Counted from the stretch's first letter, positions 39,696 to 50,119 are shown. The stretch: 64,000 nucleotides of DNA from Cohnella ginsengisoli (GCF_029525555.1 NZ_JAPDHZ010000006.1:434001-498000), one strand, 5' to 3'. Notes: a model not told the origin generated them from the sequence alone. Program-made: numbers and translations.

Positions 39696-40674
39696 ATGAC
39701 CTATGTCGTTCTCTGGTCCGTCGTCGCCGTCTGCGCCGTGCTCGCGCTGGCGTTAGCGCTCGTCTGTCTTTACCTCTACAGGGTGGCCATCGCGCGGAAC
39801 AGCAAAGCTTTCCTCGGCGCCGATCCCAGTCTTCCCGAGAACGAAGCGTCCAGCTGGCATTCCGCGGCGGCTTGGTACGGCAGTCAGCCGTTCGAGCTGG
39901 TCGAGATCGCGTCGTTCGACGGCCTCAAGCTGCGCGGGCATTATCTGCCTGCGGACGTGCCGTCTCGCCGCGCCGTCGTCCTGGCGCACGGCTACAACGG
40001 CCAAGGCGAGGACATGGCCGCCTTCGCCCGCGAGTATCATGCGGCGGGCTACCATATCCTTATGCCGGACGCCCGCGGACACGGGCACAGCGAGGGCCGT
40101 TACATCGGCTTCGGCTGGCACGAGCGCAAGGACTACGCGCGCTGGATCGACGAGCTGGTGCGCCGGATGGGCCCGGACGCGCAGATCGTGCTTCACGGCA
40201 TCTCCATGGGCGGCGCGACGGTCCTGATGACCAGCGGAGAACCGCTGCCTCCCCAGGTGCGGTGCATCGTCTCCGATTGCGCGTACAGCTCGGTGACGGA
40301 CATCCTGACCTACCAACTGAAGCGGATGTACAAGCTGCCGCCTTTTCCCCTGCTGCCCCTGACCAGTCTCGTCTGCCGGATCCGAGCGGGTTACTTCTTC
40401 GGCGAAGCGTCCGTCGTACGCCAGGTGTCCAAGGCGGAGAAGCCGATCCTGTTCATCCACGGGGGGGAGCGACAGCTTCGTGCCGACGGCGATGGTTCAC
40501 AAGCTGCACGAAGCCGCCGCGCCGGCGGACAAGCCGCTGCTCATCGTGCCGGGCGCGCAGCACGGAACCGCTTATACGACGGACCCGGAGGCTTATAAGG
40601 GAGAGGTGCTGTCGTTTCTCGCGCGGCACCTGAGTCCCGACACCATACGGATGACGTCTTCTCGGGAAGCCTAA
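39696..40674 (+). CDS. Membrane-anchored alpha/beta hydrolase, frameshifted
   Basis: The repaired protein has about 325 residues: an N-terminal membrane helix (VVLWSVVAVCAVLALALALV), then an alpha/beta-hydrolase domain. Visible motifs are VVLAHGYNGQGEDM (oxyanion side), DARGHGHSEGRYIGFG, nucleophile elbow LHGISMGGAT, and after repair FIHGGSDSFVPTAM (acid) and PGAQHGTAY (catalytic His). It resembles the Bacillus YqkD/FrsA-like group. The frame breaks at G7, 40461-40467; six G restore the acid loop. It ends tail-to-tail with the exopolysaccharide operon, the stop codons overlapping by 4 bases. Confidence 0.87.
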
Positions 40675-41525
40675 ACGTCGTATTCGAGCTGCTTGCGCGC
40701 TTGAGCGATCAACTCGAGCGGCGTGGGCGTCTCCTCCGCGCTGTATTCGATGGCGCCGATCTTCAGAATCAGCTCTATTTTGAAGCGAGATCCCCCCGCG
40801 GTCTCATTCAGTTCTCGCGCTCGCTGCCGAAGCCTGTCAATCACGATGTTGGCGCCTTCGCGATCCGTGAACAGCAGCATGCCCCAGGTCGGATTGTCGG
40901 CATTGAGCATATACAGCGAGTCGTTCGTCCGGATGCTGGTCTGGCTGAGCTGGCTCACGTTGTAAATCGTCTGGGTCATCTGCTCTCGGCTGATCATGCG
41001 CTTGATCTCGTCCCAGTACTTCACGCTGACGATCAACAGCGTGAGCGGCATCTTGTAGCGTTGGGACAGGGCCATGAATACCGTCGCGTCCTTCTGGAAC
41101 GACAGGTTGTTTTTCAGATCGGTATGCTCGTCCATGGTCGCGAGAGATCGATTCAGCTTCTGGAGCCGCTCGTTGTCCTCCTGCAACCGCCGGTTGGCCA
41201 TCGTGATCATCCAGGTGATCAGCGTCAGCAGCGGCGTCAGCACCAGCCAGACGTAGTTCTGGGCGCTGACCGTCGCGCCTTCGACGACCGTGCGGTACAG
41301 CGTGAACGTCCCGTAGCCGAAGATGAACAGAATGTTCAGGATTAACCCTGCGGTGACGTTGGTGAAATACGTGATGATCGCGATCAGGAAAGCGGCGTTC
41401 AGAAAGATGATGTTGTACATATAACGGTCCGGATCGCCCGACATGTAGACGATGGCGACGAAGGAGAATATAAAAAGAAGCAGATAGGCGCCGTCCGACA
41501 TGAGGCTGCTCTGGTCGCGTCTCAT
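40671..41525 (-). CDS. ydaK: YdaK-like membrane protein with degenerate GGDEF domain, putative c-di-GMP receptor
   Basis: The 284-residue intact protein has about four N-terminal membrane helices (15-110), a short coiled coil (NRRLQEDNERLQKLNRSLAT) and a GGDEF-fold domain (about 130-284). The active-site signature is lost: residues 208-212 read NADNP, so it should not make c-di-GMP. An RxxD inhibitory-site motif (Arg199-Asp202) sits at the correct distance, five residues before it. In B. subtilis YdaK a similar arrangement binds c-di-GMP to control the YdaJKLMN exopolysaccharide. Its ATG overlaps the stop of the BcsB-like gene (ATGA), so the two are translationally coupled. Symbol assigned by domain and context. 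Confidence 0.85.
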   Translation of the reverse strand: MRRDQSSLMSDGAYLLLFIFSFVAIVYMSGDPDRYMYNIIFLNAAFLIAIITYFTNVTAGLILNILFIFGYGTFTLYRTVVEGATVSAQNYVWLVLTPLLTLITWMITMANRRLQEDNERLQKLNRSLATMDEHTDLKNNLSFQKDATVFMALSQRYKMPLTLLIVSVKYWDEIKRMISREQMTQTIYNVSQLSQTSIRTNDSLYMLNADNPTWGMLLFTDREGANIVIDRLRQRARELNETAGGSRFKIELILKIGAIEYSAEETPTPLELIAQARKQLEYDV

Positions 41526-43634
41526 TTTACATCTCTCCTTTTCCGGCGGTGCTTGCGAATCAGCAGAATCAGGGACAGCAGGACGAGCAGCAGCACGGAG
41601 ACGGCCGCGACGGTAAAGGCCAGCACGTCGCCGCGATCCAGAATGTCGGCTACGGCGGAAGGCTGATCCGGGGCTGCCGCGATCTTGAAGCGGTAAGCGT
41701 GAATTTCTCCGTCCATGTCCGTTACCGCTCCGTCTCCGTACACCTTCCAGAGTGTCGATTCGCTAGCGATAAGCTTGGAAGCCAGGTACGCATACCGGGA
41801 TTCGGCGCCGGTGACCGCCAGCAGTCCGTGGCCGGATTCGTAGGGGGGATACGATCAGCTGCAGCGATCCGATACGTTTGCCGTATTCCTCGTCGATGCT
41901 CATCTTCTCGTTCGATACGAACCCGGTGCCCGCGGCATTGTATTTAAAATAAAGGCTTTTGTTCGCGTCGCGGATGACCGGATTGTCCGCATAAGAGCCG
42001 ATCGCGATGACGTTGCGGTCCTTCAGCTGGTCGGAGGTAACGTCCGTGCCGAAGAAGCGGACTTCGCCGGCATTGCCTTCCGCGTATTGTCCGAGCAGGT
42101 TGAACAGGTTGCCGATCGTCCGGTACGTATCGGCATCGCGCGTCCCCGGCAGCACGACGCCGACCTGGTTGTAGATGCCGTCCCGGAGGAACGGATACGG
42201 ATAGTTGTTAAACAGCAGCTCGGTACGGTCCTTCGTATTCAGCTGCAGCGCCGTGTCGGCGTCGATGAACGCCCAAGGCATCTGATCCTGCGGCAGCACG
42301 CAGGAGACATTGTTTTTCAGTTCCAAATCGAATGCAGCCGTGATCGTAAAGTTGCCCGACAAATTCATGTTTTTCGGTATCGTCAGGTTCAGGCTGTCCC
42401 CGTCCGCTAACGCCTCGGTCAGCTTCTTGCTGCCGATCGGCTTGCCATTGACAAGGACGGTGACCAGCGACCGGTCGAAGTCCAGATTTTTGGCGTAGCG
42501 AAACCGCAGATTGAGCTTGCTGGCCTCGGCGATCGACCGGTTGGCCGGCAGCGCGACATAATAATCTTTGGTCCGGTGGTTGATGCCCGTGACCTGGTCC
42601 CCGGCGTCGGTCAGGCTCACGATCTTCGTGATGTTCGGGACCGGAGAGGCGACTTCCGTATTCTCTGTCACTTCCTTGACGGGGCCGGAGAGTTGATCGA
42701 GCAGGGCGGCGTTGGCGACGAGCCTGCCCGCCTTGACGAGCAGGGCGGCATTGTCGGAGGTGACGACGAGCGTCGGCTGTCCTTTCGCGTCTACCAGCCG
42801 AATGACGGCTTTGTCCCCGAGCGCGGCATCCGGAATCAGGCTTCGGAGGGAGGCCGGGAGCCGGTCGCGCATGGCGACGGCCACGACCAGCTTTTTGTCC
42901 GCGATATCGCTGTCGTCGATTCCGTAGGCCAACAGCGGGATGCCCTTCGTACCTGCGCCGCCGGATTTGGCAAGGCCGGACAGCGCATAGACGGCCGCCT
43001 CGAGCTCGGAGGCATCGGCATCCTTGGGCACGGCGATCGCGTTGTCCTGCCGGGCGAACGTGTCGAGCCCCGTGAACCGGGCGGCGAAGTCCGCGATGGC
43101 ATTCGCGAGCGGCAGCGGCGAGTAGCCGACGATGATGCTCGAGCTTTTGTAAATCTGGAACCATTTATCCGCATCGTAGGTGGGCGTGCAGATCTGCACC
43201 TGCTCGTCCCCGGACACGATATGGCCCTCGATCGTCAGCGTATTGGTGCCCTGGATCAGTGCCGAGACGGGAACCTCGAAGACCATTCGTTGCCTGGCGC
43301 TCTCGCTCGCGACCGGGCGGAACGACGTGATGGCGGTCCCGTTGACGCTGACCGTTACGCTGGACAGCTTATCTTGCGCCAACGGCGAAGCCTTGTAATC
43401 CAGGGCGATTTTAACCTGTCCGACTTTCCAATAGACGGGCACCTGGAAAAATTGCTGTTTGTACGAGACGTTGCCGTCCAACGTCGTGTCCGTATCGGCG
43501 ATCGGCGTCGTGTAGGACGTGGCGCCCGAATCGACGCCGGAATTGACGCCCGGCTCCGCGGCCATGGCCGCATAGGGAGCCGAGGCGGCAGCGGCGAGGC
43601 ACAGCAGCATGAACAATATGAGGCCTATTTTCAC
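41522..43634 (-). CDS. ydaN: YdaN-like, BcsB-type exopolysaccharide export/regulatory protein, frameshifted
   Basis: The repaired protein has about 703 residues: a signal peptide (MKIGLILFMLLCLAAAASAP), a long extracellular beta-rich body related to BcsB (VSVNGTAITSFRP, VPVSALIQGTNTLTIEGHIV, FDLELKNNVSCVLPQDQMPW), and one C-terminal membrane helix (FTVAAVSVLLLVLLSLILLI) with a basic tail. BcsB-type proteins guide a polysaccharide emerging from the synthase. The frame breaks at G6, 41842-41847; five restore LIVSPYESGHGLLAVTGAES and join the 73-residue C-terminal frame. It follows the GT2 gene by 16 bases and is coupled to the YdaK-like gene. Confidence 0.83.
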
Positions 43635-43650
43635 ACGGCTTCCTCCTCGC

Positions 43651-44902
43651 TCAGAATCTTTCGGTCTTGTACCATTTAACCTCGCGCTTGAAAATCTGAT
43701 CCTTGAAGTAGTTGTAAAGGCCGTAAGCGGCGACGACCATCCATAATTGGCAGTAGGTGACGTACATCAGCAGGATGAGCCACAGGTTCGACAGCTTCAT
43801 CTCGCCCTTTTCCGTGATCAGCGTGATATACGTCCCGACGACGAAAAGCGTAATCGCCAGCATCCACAGAAACGAGCTGAAACCGGCGATGGTCGTCTTT
43901 ACATAGCCGAGCGCGTGAAAGATCAACAGTAAATCGGATACGATCAGCGAACTGACCAGCAGAAAGTAGATGGCGACGAAGTATAAGATATCGAAACGGA
44001 TGCGGGCCGCTTTGCGGTTGAAGAGCAACGGGAAATTTTTGACGATGACGTATACGTTGCCCTTCGCCCAGCGCGACCGCTGCTTGAACCATACCTTGAC
44101 CGTCTGGGGCTCCTGCTCCCAGGTGACCGATTTGGGCTGGAACTTGATCCGGTATCCCATCATGTAGATCCGGAAGCTGATCTCCGTGTCCTCGGCGATC
44201 GCCTTGACGTCCCAGCCTCCGATTTCCTCGACGATGTGTCTGCGCATAATGAAGTTTGTACCCGGTATCGTACATAGCTTGAACAGCTTCCACCTGCCCG
44301 CCTGAGCCATCCACTGGAACGAGAGCGTCTCGATGTTGATGAAGCGCGTGAGCAGGCTCGCGTTCCGGTTGCGCGTGCGGAATTTGCCGATGACCGCGCC
44401 GAGTTTGGCATCGGCCATGATCTCTGCGACGAGGTAGGTCAGCGCGGTTTTCTCCGGCGTATTGTCCGCGTCGTAAATCGCGATCAGCTCGCCCTTGCTT
44501 TGCGCGAAGCCGATGTTGAGCGCATTGGACTTTCCCTTGCCGCCGGTTACTTTGTCGGTGTTGATGACGATCAGGTTCCTGCCTGCATACCGTCGCTGAA
44601 GGCCGGACAGCAGCTCGCTGCTATTGTCCGAGGAGTTGTCGTTGATGACGATGATCTCGTACCGGTCCTGCGGGTAATTCAAGGCGAGCAGCGACTCCAC
44701 CGTTTTGACGATGACCATGCCTTCGTTGTGGGCCGGCACCATGATCGAGACGAACGGAGGGAGCTCCGGCAGCGCGGGCACGGGCTGGCGATCCGTCTGC
44801 AAATAAAAAGAGATAGCCGGCGACGATCAGCGCGACGTTCACGAGCAGCAGCGACCAGATGCAGATAACCGAGATAAGCATGAGGATGTCAAAGGGCGTC
44901 AT
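43651..44902 (-). CDS. ydaM: YdaM-like processive family-2 glycosyltransferase, frameshifted
   Basis: The repaired protein has about 416 residues: an N-terminal helix (ICIWSLLLVNVALIVAGYLF), a GT-A domain and three or four C-terminal helices. Processive-synthase motifs are present: VPAHNEGM, the DxD in IYDADNTPE, AEDTEIS, and the QxxRW motif in KQRSRWAKGN, as in cellulose or PNAG synthases. It should polymerise and translocate the exopolysaccharide from a nucleotide sugar; which sugar is unknown. The frame breaks at A5, 44805-44809; four restore YLFYLQTDRQPVP. Its start overlaps the end of the DUF2334 gene by 14 bases, indicating coupling. Confidence 0.87.
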
Positions 44903-46491
44903 GGCGGCCTCCCCGATAAAGGAATTTTCGTCTGTAGCGGCGATAGCCAATGAACAGAAAGAGGCCGAACACCGTCAGCGAAGCGCCGATGATCACCATC
45001 AAGATCTGGTTCTGGATGCCGAATAGTTTGGAAAAACTGATCTTCGCGGCTGCGGTGTATGCATAATTCTCGTCCACCGTCTGCTCGTGTTTGCCGATAT
45101 CCAGCGGCTTGCCGTCGATCAGGAGGCTGCCACCGGAAGACTGAACGGCCACCCTGTCCGTGCGTACCTCGTGCGACCCGTTCTTCAGATCCGCGAAAGG
45201 AATCCAGCTGCGGGAGATCGCGTCCACGGCCTCTTCCATGGCGTCCTCGTCCGGGAACAGGTCGAAGGAGAACGCCAGATTCAACGGCAGCGGCGTTCTC
45301 AGGGCCGTGTCGGGTTGCTCGTAGTCCTGCAGCTGCGCGAACGGGATGACGTAGGGCGAGAATACGAAGGGCGCGGACTTGTTCGTAGATTGGACGCGCT
45401 GCCCGTCTGCGTTCGGGGCAAGGAAGACGGAGTCGAAAAAGGACATGCCCTGCGCGGCATAAACCTTGTCGTAGGTCCAGAACAAGCTCGCGCCCATGCC
45501 GAGCGGTGCGATGCCGTTCGCCGCGAGCAGTTCGATAAAGCCGCTCATCTTGCCGTGAAGCGAGTCGTCGCCGGCTGTCGAAGTGGCGGCGACGGCCGGC
45601 GCGTCGACGACGATGCTGCCGTTGCGGGACTGCACATACTGCAATGCCTGGACATAACGCTGCATCGCCGGGTAGTTCGTGTTATAAAAAAACGGGCTTC
45701 ACGCTGACTGCGAAAGGGACCCCGGCATCGTAGAGCCGGTCGGCGAGCGTCTTCAGCAGCTCGAGATCGGAGAACGGATAGATCTCTCTAATCAACAAGT
45801 ACGCGCCGAATTCGTCCTCGGCGTGAAGCCAGTCCTTCAACACGTAGGCCAGCGCCAGCTCGGCCAAGCTGCCCGCGGACAGATAGCCGGCATAAGCGTA
45901 GCCGCCCGCGGATACCGCATAGGGCGAGCGCTTCCCGTCGCTCGCGAAAGTCAGCGTGCCATAGCGCTTGGCAGCGCTTGAAGCCCCTGCGATATAGTCC
46001 AGGTTCCCGACGTCCGGCAGCGTCTGACTGTATTCCCCCGCCTTGAGGCGGACCGTGTCCGGCGGCGCGGAGGCCAGCTTCAGGTCCAGGCCGGCCCGCA
46101 CGCGGTCCGGAAGCTCCTGGCCGCCGATCTGGAGGTAGTCTCCTTCGTAAGCCGCCAATTCCGAAGCAAGCGCGCCGTTAGGAGGGAGGTCGGGCGCGTT
46201 GCGCATGACCACGACCCGCCGGTAGGACTTCAGCGTCCCCTCGGCATAACGGTCGAAGGCCATGGCGGCGACGGGTATGCCGTAGGCGGCAAGCAGCCGC
46301 TCGAGCGTTTCGACGTTTCTCTCCCGCGGTGTCGACAAGGCCAGACTATCGTAGAGGAGCAGCGCCGGACCGTCAGCCGAAGCGGGAATGCCGGCGGCGG
46401 CAGAAGATCCGGGGGCGACGGTCGGGCATGCGAGCAAGAACGCCAACATCATCAGTATCGTAGTCCCGGGGATACCGATTTTTTTTCGCAT
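44889..46491 (-). CDS. ydaL: YdaL-like DUF2334-type (polysaccharide-deacetylase-fold) membrane-anchored protein, frameshifted
   Basis: The repaired protein has about 533 residues: a signal peptide (GIPGTTILMMLAFLLACPTV), an N-terminal domain (LLLYDSLALSTPRERNVETL), a DUF2334-like barrel region (LLIREIYPFSDLELLKTLAD, GVPFAVSVKPVFYNTNYPAM) and a C-terminal helix (NQILMVIIGASLTVFGLFLF). DUF2334 is a distant relative of polysaccharide deacetylases. I do not see a clear HxxxH metal motif, so enzymatic activity is doubtful. The frame breaks at A7, 45686-45692; six restore VKPVFYNTNYP. It lies in the exopolysaccharide operon between the WsfD-like and GT2 genes, the usual place of YdaL. Confidence 0.75.
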
Positions 46492-46519
46492 GGTCCTTCC
46501 TCCTCGCTTGATGGTCGGG

Positions 46520-48058
46520 CTAGGCGGCGGTCGTCGCCGATGGCGCCGTGTTCAGGTGCGTCGGTACGTTGCGCCAGAGACATCCCGACAAGGCGTCGGA
46601 TACCGTAATGAAGGTTACGAGATCAAAGACGATCGTGAACATGAACTCGTGCTTCGCCAAGTCGGCATCCCCTGCGCCGACGATCGAGATGGCGATTCCG
46701 GCGAGACCGAGGAGGATCATCGTGAGCAGCAGCGGCAGCCTGACCGCCTGTCTTCGATTTTTGGTCCTGACGGCGGAAACGAATGAGGGCATATACAGCC
46801 CGACGACGATGATCGCCCAGAGGAAGATGAAGCCGAAGGTTTTGGGCGTCAGCGCCTTCTTGAGCATGCTGTACAAGGAAAAGAAATGCGTCTGCGCGCC
46901 GAAAGCCAGGCCTTCCGACTTTTCGTAATTGCCCATGGTCTCCGGCCGAGTCGTAAACGCGCCTTGTGCGGCGAGGTTCAGCATCCGTCCGGCCTGATCC
47001 GGATGAGTCGCATAGTAGGCGAGCACCTTGCCGAAACCGAATTTTCCGTAGAACTCCGTCAGCATCTTATTGGAGTTCACGTCGATTGTCGTATAAGGGT
47101 CGTAATAGGTCGTGCCACTGAGCAGGGAATATTGTCCGTCGATGCCCATGCTCTTCAGCGACTGCTCGGGGTCGCTCGAATCCGGCAGCACGCCTCGGGT
47201 CATGGCATGATATTTGTTGATGTTGACGAATTCCTGCGGAATCAGCGCGTAGGAAGCGATGCTGACGATGAGCAGCAGCGTCAAGCCCCCGGCTGCGCTG
47301 AGCCTGTAAGGGCGGTTGCTGCGTGCCAGCAGCAACCAGATTCCGAACAAGGCGATCAGGATGCCAAACGGCGCATTCTGCTGCTTGCTCGTGACGAGCA
47401 GCAGCGAGCTGATCACGAACACGGCAAGCATGGTGTAGTCGTTGAACCGCCCGCGATAGATCAGCAGACCGGAGGCCAGCATGAACAGCGACATAATCAA
47501 CATTAAAGCTTCGCTGTAAAAAGAGTTGAAATAAGCGGTGTAGGCCGTGTCTCCGAAAATAAAGACCGCGAGCGCGGCAATGATGTATCCGCGCTTGGCT
47601 GGCGCTCTCCAGGTCAGCGCCTCGACCAGCATATAGACGGCGACTGTGTAAAGTATCAAATAGATCGCGGCTTGGGTGCGGATATCGAACGTCCGGGCGT
47701 CCAAAAACCAGATGTTCAGCTGAAGCGCCTGGCGCACGAATAGCGACTGTGATGAATAGAGCGAGACGCCTGCGTCGTTATAGTATTGAAAAATGCCATA
47801 GTCCTTTATGAAGTAACCGAATTGTTGTTTGCTGTAGTCCGGCGCGCTGAAATAAATACCGTTGCTGTAAAGGATGCGAAAATAGTCGCCGTTATCGGCC
47901 ATGCCGATGTAAGGCTTGACGAACAAGGCGGCCGCCGAGATCGCGAGCACCGCGGCGGCGGCGAGCAAAGAGGGAGAGGCGTAACGGGCTGCCGCTTTGA
48001 AGAGGCGCTTGCAGTAGTCGGCGATTGCCCCCGTGCTCGACATGTCCGATCGGTTCAT
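46520..48058 (-). CDS. WsfD-like multi-pass glycan biosynthesis hexose transferase
   Basis: The 512-residue intact protein has about ten to twelve membrane helices and a large extracytoplasmic loop (about 275-380). Segments KPYIGMADNGDYFRILYSNG and SFYSEALMLIMSLFMLASGL fit the WsfD family, named after an S-layer-glycan gene of Geobacillus and resembling GT-C-fold transferases with an acidic residue (DNGD) in the first loop. It would transfer a sugar from a lipid-linked donor outside the membrane. The start at 48058 follows AAGGAGAGGAG. It lies 28 bases before the DUF2334 gene and 34 after the YdaJ-like gene. I recall no such gene in the B. subtilis ydaJKLMN set. Confidence 0.72.
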   Translation of the reverse strand: MNRSDMSSTGAIADYCKRLFKAAARYASPSLLAAAAVLAISAAALFVKPYIGMADNGDYFRILYSNGIYFSAPDYSKQQFGYFIKDYGIFQYYNDAGVSLYSSQSLFVRQALQLNIWFLDARTFDIRTQAAIYLILYTVAVYMLVEALTWRAPAKRGYIIAALAVFIFGDTAYTAYFNSFYSEALMLIMSLFMLASGLLIYRGRFNDYTMLAVFVISSLLLVTSKQQNAPFGILIALFGIWLLLARSNRPYRLSAAGGLTLLLIVSIASYALIPQEFVNINKYHAMTRGVLPDSSDPEQSLKSMGIDGQYSLLSGTTYYDPYTTIDVNSNKMLTEFYGKFGFGKVLAYYATHPDQAGRMLNLAAQGAFTTRPETMGNYEKSEGLAFGAQTHFFSLYSMLKKALTPKTFGFIFLWAIIVVGLYMPSFVSAVRTKNRRQAVRLPLLLTMILLGLAGIAISIVGAGDADLAKHEFMFTIVFDLVTFITVSDALSGCLWRNVPTHLNTAPSATTAA

Positions 48059-48092
48059 ATTCTCCTCTCCTTCCCCGTCGTTCAAGCTGCAG

Positions 48093-49219
48093 TTAGTAAG
48101 CGTAAGCCAGCAGGGCCGTCAAATTGTCGAACGAGTAGGCTTGGCCCGTCGCAGGGTCGCCGAAGCCGCCGTCCAGCGGTCCGCCGGTCCCCGTCGTCCG
48201 TAACTCGTTCATTCTCGCGATCGCTCGTTCATACAGTTCCTTGTCGCCCGCGGCCGATCCGATCATCGCAGCCAGCGCGTAGATGGCGGTCGAGCGCACG
48301 TCGTCTTTGGGCTCTCCCGTCCGGCTGTATGTGCCGAACAGTGTGCCGGCGTCAACAAGCTTTTTGATGTACGCGACGCTCTCGGGATGCGCGATCCCCG
48401 CCTCGGACAGGTGCAGAATCGTCACTAGCGATTCCACGGTACGGATGTCCAGGGGGAGACGCGTATTCCCCCTTGCCGTAATCGTAGCGCGTCTCGTAAA
48501 AAAGGAAACGCGTCGCCGAGGTAGCCGCCTTCAGCCTTGCGACGGGCGTTTTCGAGCAACCGCTTCTTGTCGTTTTCCGGAAGGCTCAGCATCCCGAGCG
48601 TCTTGAGATCGATATCACACAAGGTGAGAAAATCATTGGTCGTCTTGTGCGTCTCGTCGTAAAAGTCGTAGAGACGTCCGTCCTTGACGTTATAGGCGTA
48701 GAAGCGCTGCCCATAGCGGTCGGCCTCGGACGTATAAGCGGCGTCCTTGAACGAGGCGCCGGCCTCGTAGAGCGCGCGGATGATCCGCAGGTCGTCGACG
48801 GCCGCGTTGACCGGATAGCGTCGGTCCGACAGCGGACTGTAGCGGTAGCTGAACGACGCGTCCATGTCGAATACGGCGCGGGCCTGGTTCCATGACGTCT
48901 CGAAGGAATCGCGCCGCCCGCTCAGCGCGTAGTATCGCATCAAGAGTCCGGCCGACTCGCTCAAGATCTCGTGGCCGCTTGCGGCTGTGCCGTCTTGCGC
49001 CGTATCGATGAGATTCGTGTAGATGCCGTACCTGCCTGTCATGCGGTCCGCGATGAATGCTTCGAGCGTGGCGCGCCCTTCGTCGTAAGCCGCCGAGGCG
49101 CCGTACCGGTTGGGCGGCAGCGCGTTTTTGGCCGCGTCATCCGATGGTATCGCGCTCTGTCCGCATGCAACGAGTATAGCTGCGCATGCGCCGAGGACGG
49201 CGATGAGTCGAATCCTCAT
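48093..49219 (-). CDS. ydaJ: YdaJ-like glycosidase-type lipoprotein (GH8-like), two frameshifts
   Basis: The repaired protein has about 374 residues: a lipoprotein signal with lipobox (RLIAVLGACAAILVAC) and an alpha/alpha-barrel-like body (HEILSESAGLLMRYYALSGR, VNAAVDDLRIIRALYEAG, STAIYALAAMIGSAAGDKEL). The SES segment resembles the catalytic-loop Glu of family-8-type glycanases and is the basis for a hydrolase call. It may trim or release the exopolysaccharide outside the cell, as proposed for YdaJ. Frame breaks: A6 at 48498-48503 (five give DAFPFYETRYDYGKGEY) and G5 at 48452-48456 (four give ASPLDIRTVESLVTI). It is the first gene of the leftward operon. Confidence 0.75.
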
Positions 49220-49558
49220 TTTCGTCGCATCGCTCCTGTCTTGATACGAATGGTCGCAAGGTTGTTCTACAATAATTACCACGCACTCCCCGCCTGTGCG
49301 ACGGCATTCGGAATCATTTTTTCATGATTCGACAAATATTCATTTAGAAAGCTTAAATAACCGTGAATAAAGTCTGATTATGTATATTAATGGCGAATAA
49401 ATAGTTATAAGAGATTATAGGTGTGAAAATTGGATTTAAAAATGATTCGTTATGCCTACTTGTCTGCCATAAAGAATATTTTAGATGAAACCTAGGATTT
49501 CGTAACGTTGAACAATTTGGTAATTCGGTCGGAAAGGCGGAACGCCCTGGATGCGTAA

Positions 49559-49588
49559 TTGACGTTAAAAAAAGACAAATGATATAGT
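49559..49588 (+). promoter_or_regulatory. Probable promoter of the marR-mmpL operon
   Basis: TTGACG (49559-49564) and TATAGT (49583-49588) are separated by 18 bp, upstream of the palindrome at 49607-49621. Confidence 0.5.
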
Positions 49589-49606
49589 TCGATAGTGAAA
49601 CAATTC

Positions 49607-49621
49607 AATCATCGAATGATT
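49607..49621. promoter_or_regulatory. Palindrome AATCAT-CGA-ATGATT, probable MarR operator
   Basis: A perfect 6+3+6 palindrome lies just after the predicted transcription start and 15 bases before the marR start, the usual place for MarR autoregulation. Confidence 0.6.
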
Positions 49622-49635
49622 AGAGGGTGATACGA

Positions 49636-50119
49636 TTGCTGACGGGACCGAAGCTTAACGGCCTCATCGAACGCTACAAGGCGGCCATGTTCACCGTGAA
49701 CCGGCGAATGACGGCGCTGCTGCGGGACGAGATGCCCGGCGATCTGACGCTGGACCAGTTCGCGATCATTCAATACGTAGGGACGCGCGACGACTGCACG
49801 TCGACCGAGCTGGCCGACGTATTTTGCGTGGGCAAGAGTTCGATTACGGCCATCGTGTCGCGTCTGGTGGACAAGGGGCTGATCGTGCGCAGTCCCGACG
49901 GCAAGGACCGGCGTGTCACGTACCTGCGGCTGACGGAGGCCGGCGGGAGCATGGCGATCGACCTGAACGAGCGGATCGGATCGCTGCTCGGCGCGTACGT
50001 GTCGGCGTTCGACGAGGCCGAGGCCGATCAATTCATAGAGACCTACGAGAAGCTGGCGCGCGTCATCATTCAGGGCGGCGGAGAAGCTTCCGGGGGAGAG
50101 GAGCGGCGGGGATTCATGA
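49636..50119 (+). CDS. MarR-family transcriptional regulator, frameshifted (apparent fusion to the MMPL gene)
   Basis: The protein (about 160 residues when repaired) has the MarR winged helix: LTLDQFAIIQYVGTRDDCTS, ELADVFCVGKSSITAIVSRL and wing GLIVRSPDGKDRRVTYLRLT. TTG 49636 is preferred because GAGGGTG lies upstream; GTG 49627 is the alternative. As given, the frame runs without a stop into the transporter. Reading the G5 run at 50092-50096 as four gives a TGA at 50117-50119 that overlaps the transporter ATG (ATGA), the ordinary layout for a MarR-MMPL operon. I therefore call two genes. It should repress the exporter until it binds a toxic ligand. Confidence 0.83.

Larger units (their letters stand above)
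49220..49635. other. AT-rich intergenic region between the divergent exopolysaccharide and marR-mmpL operons
   Basis: No gene is supported. The stretch is markedly more AT-rich than the rest of the window (especially 49300-49500) and must hold the leftward exopolysaccharide promoter, which I could not place with confidence. The rightward marR promoter and a palindrome lie at 49559-49621. Confidence 0.6.
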
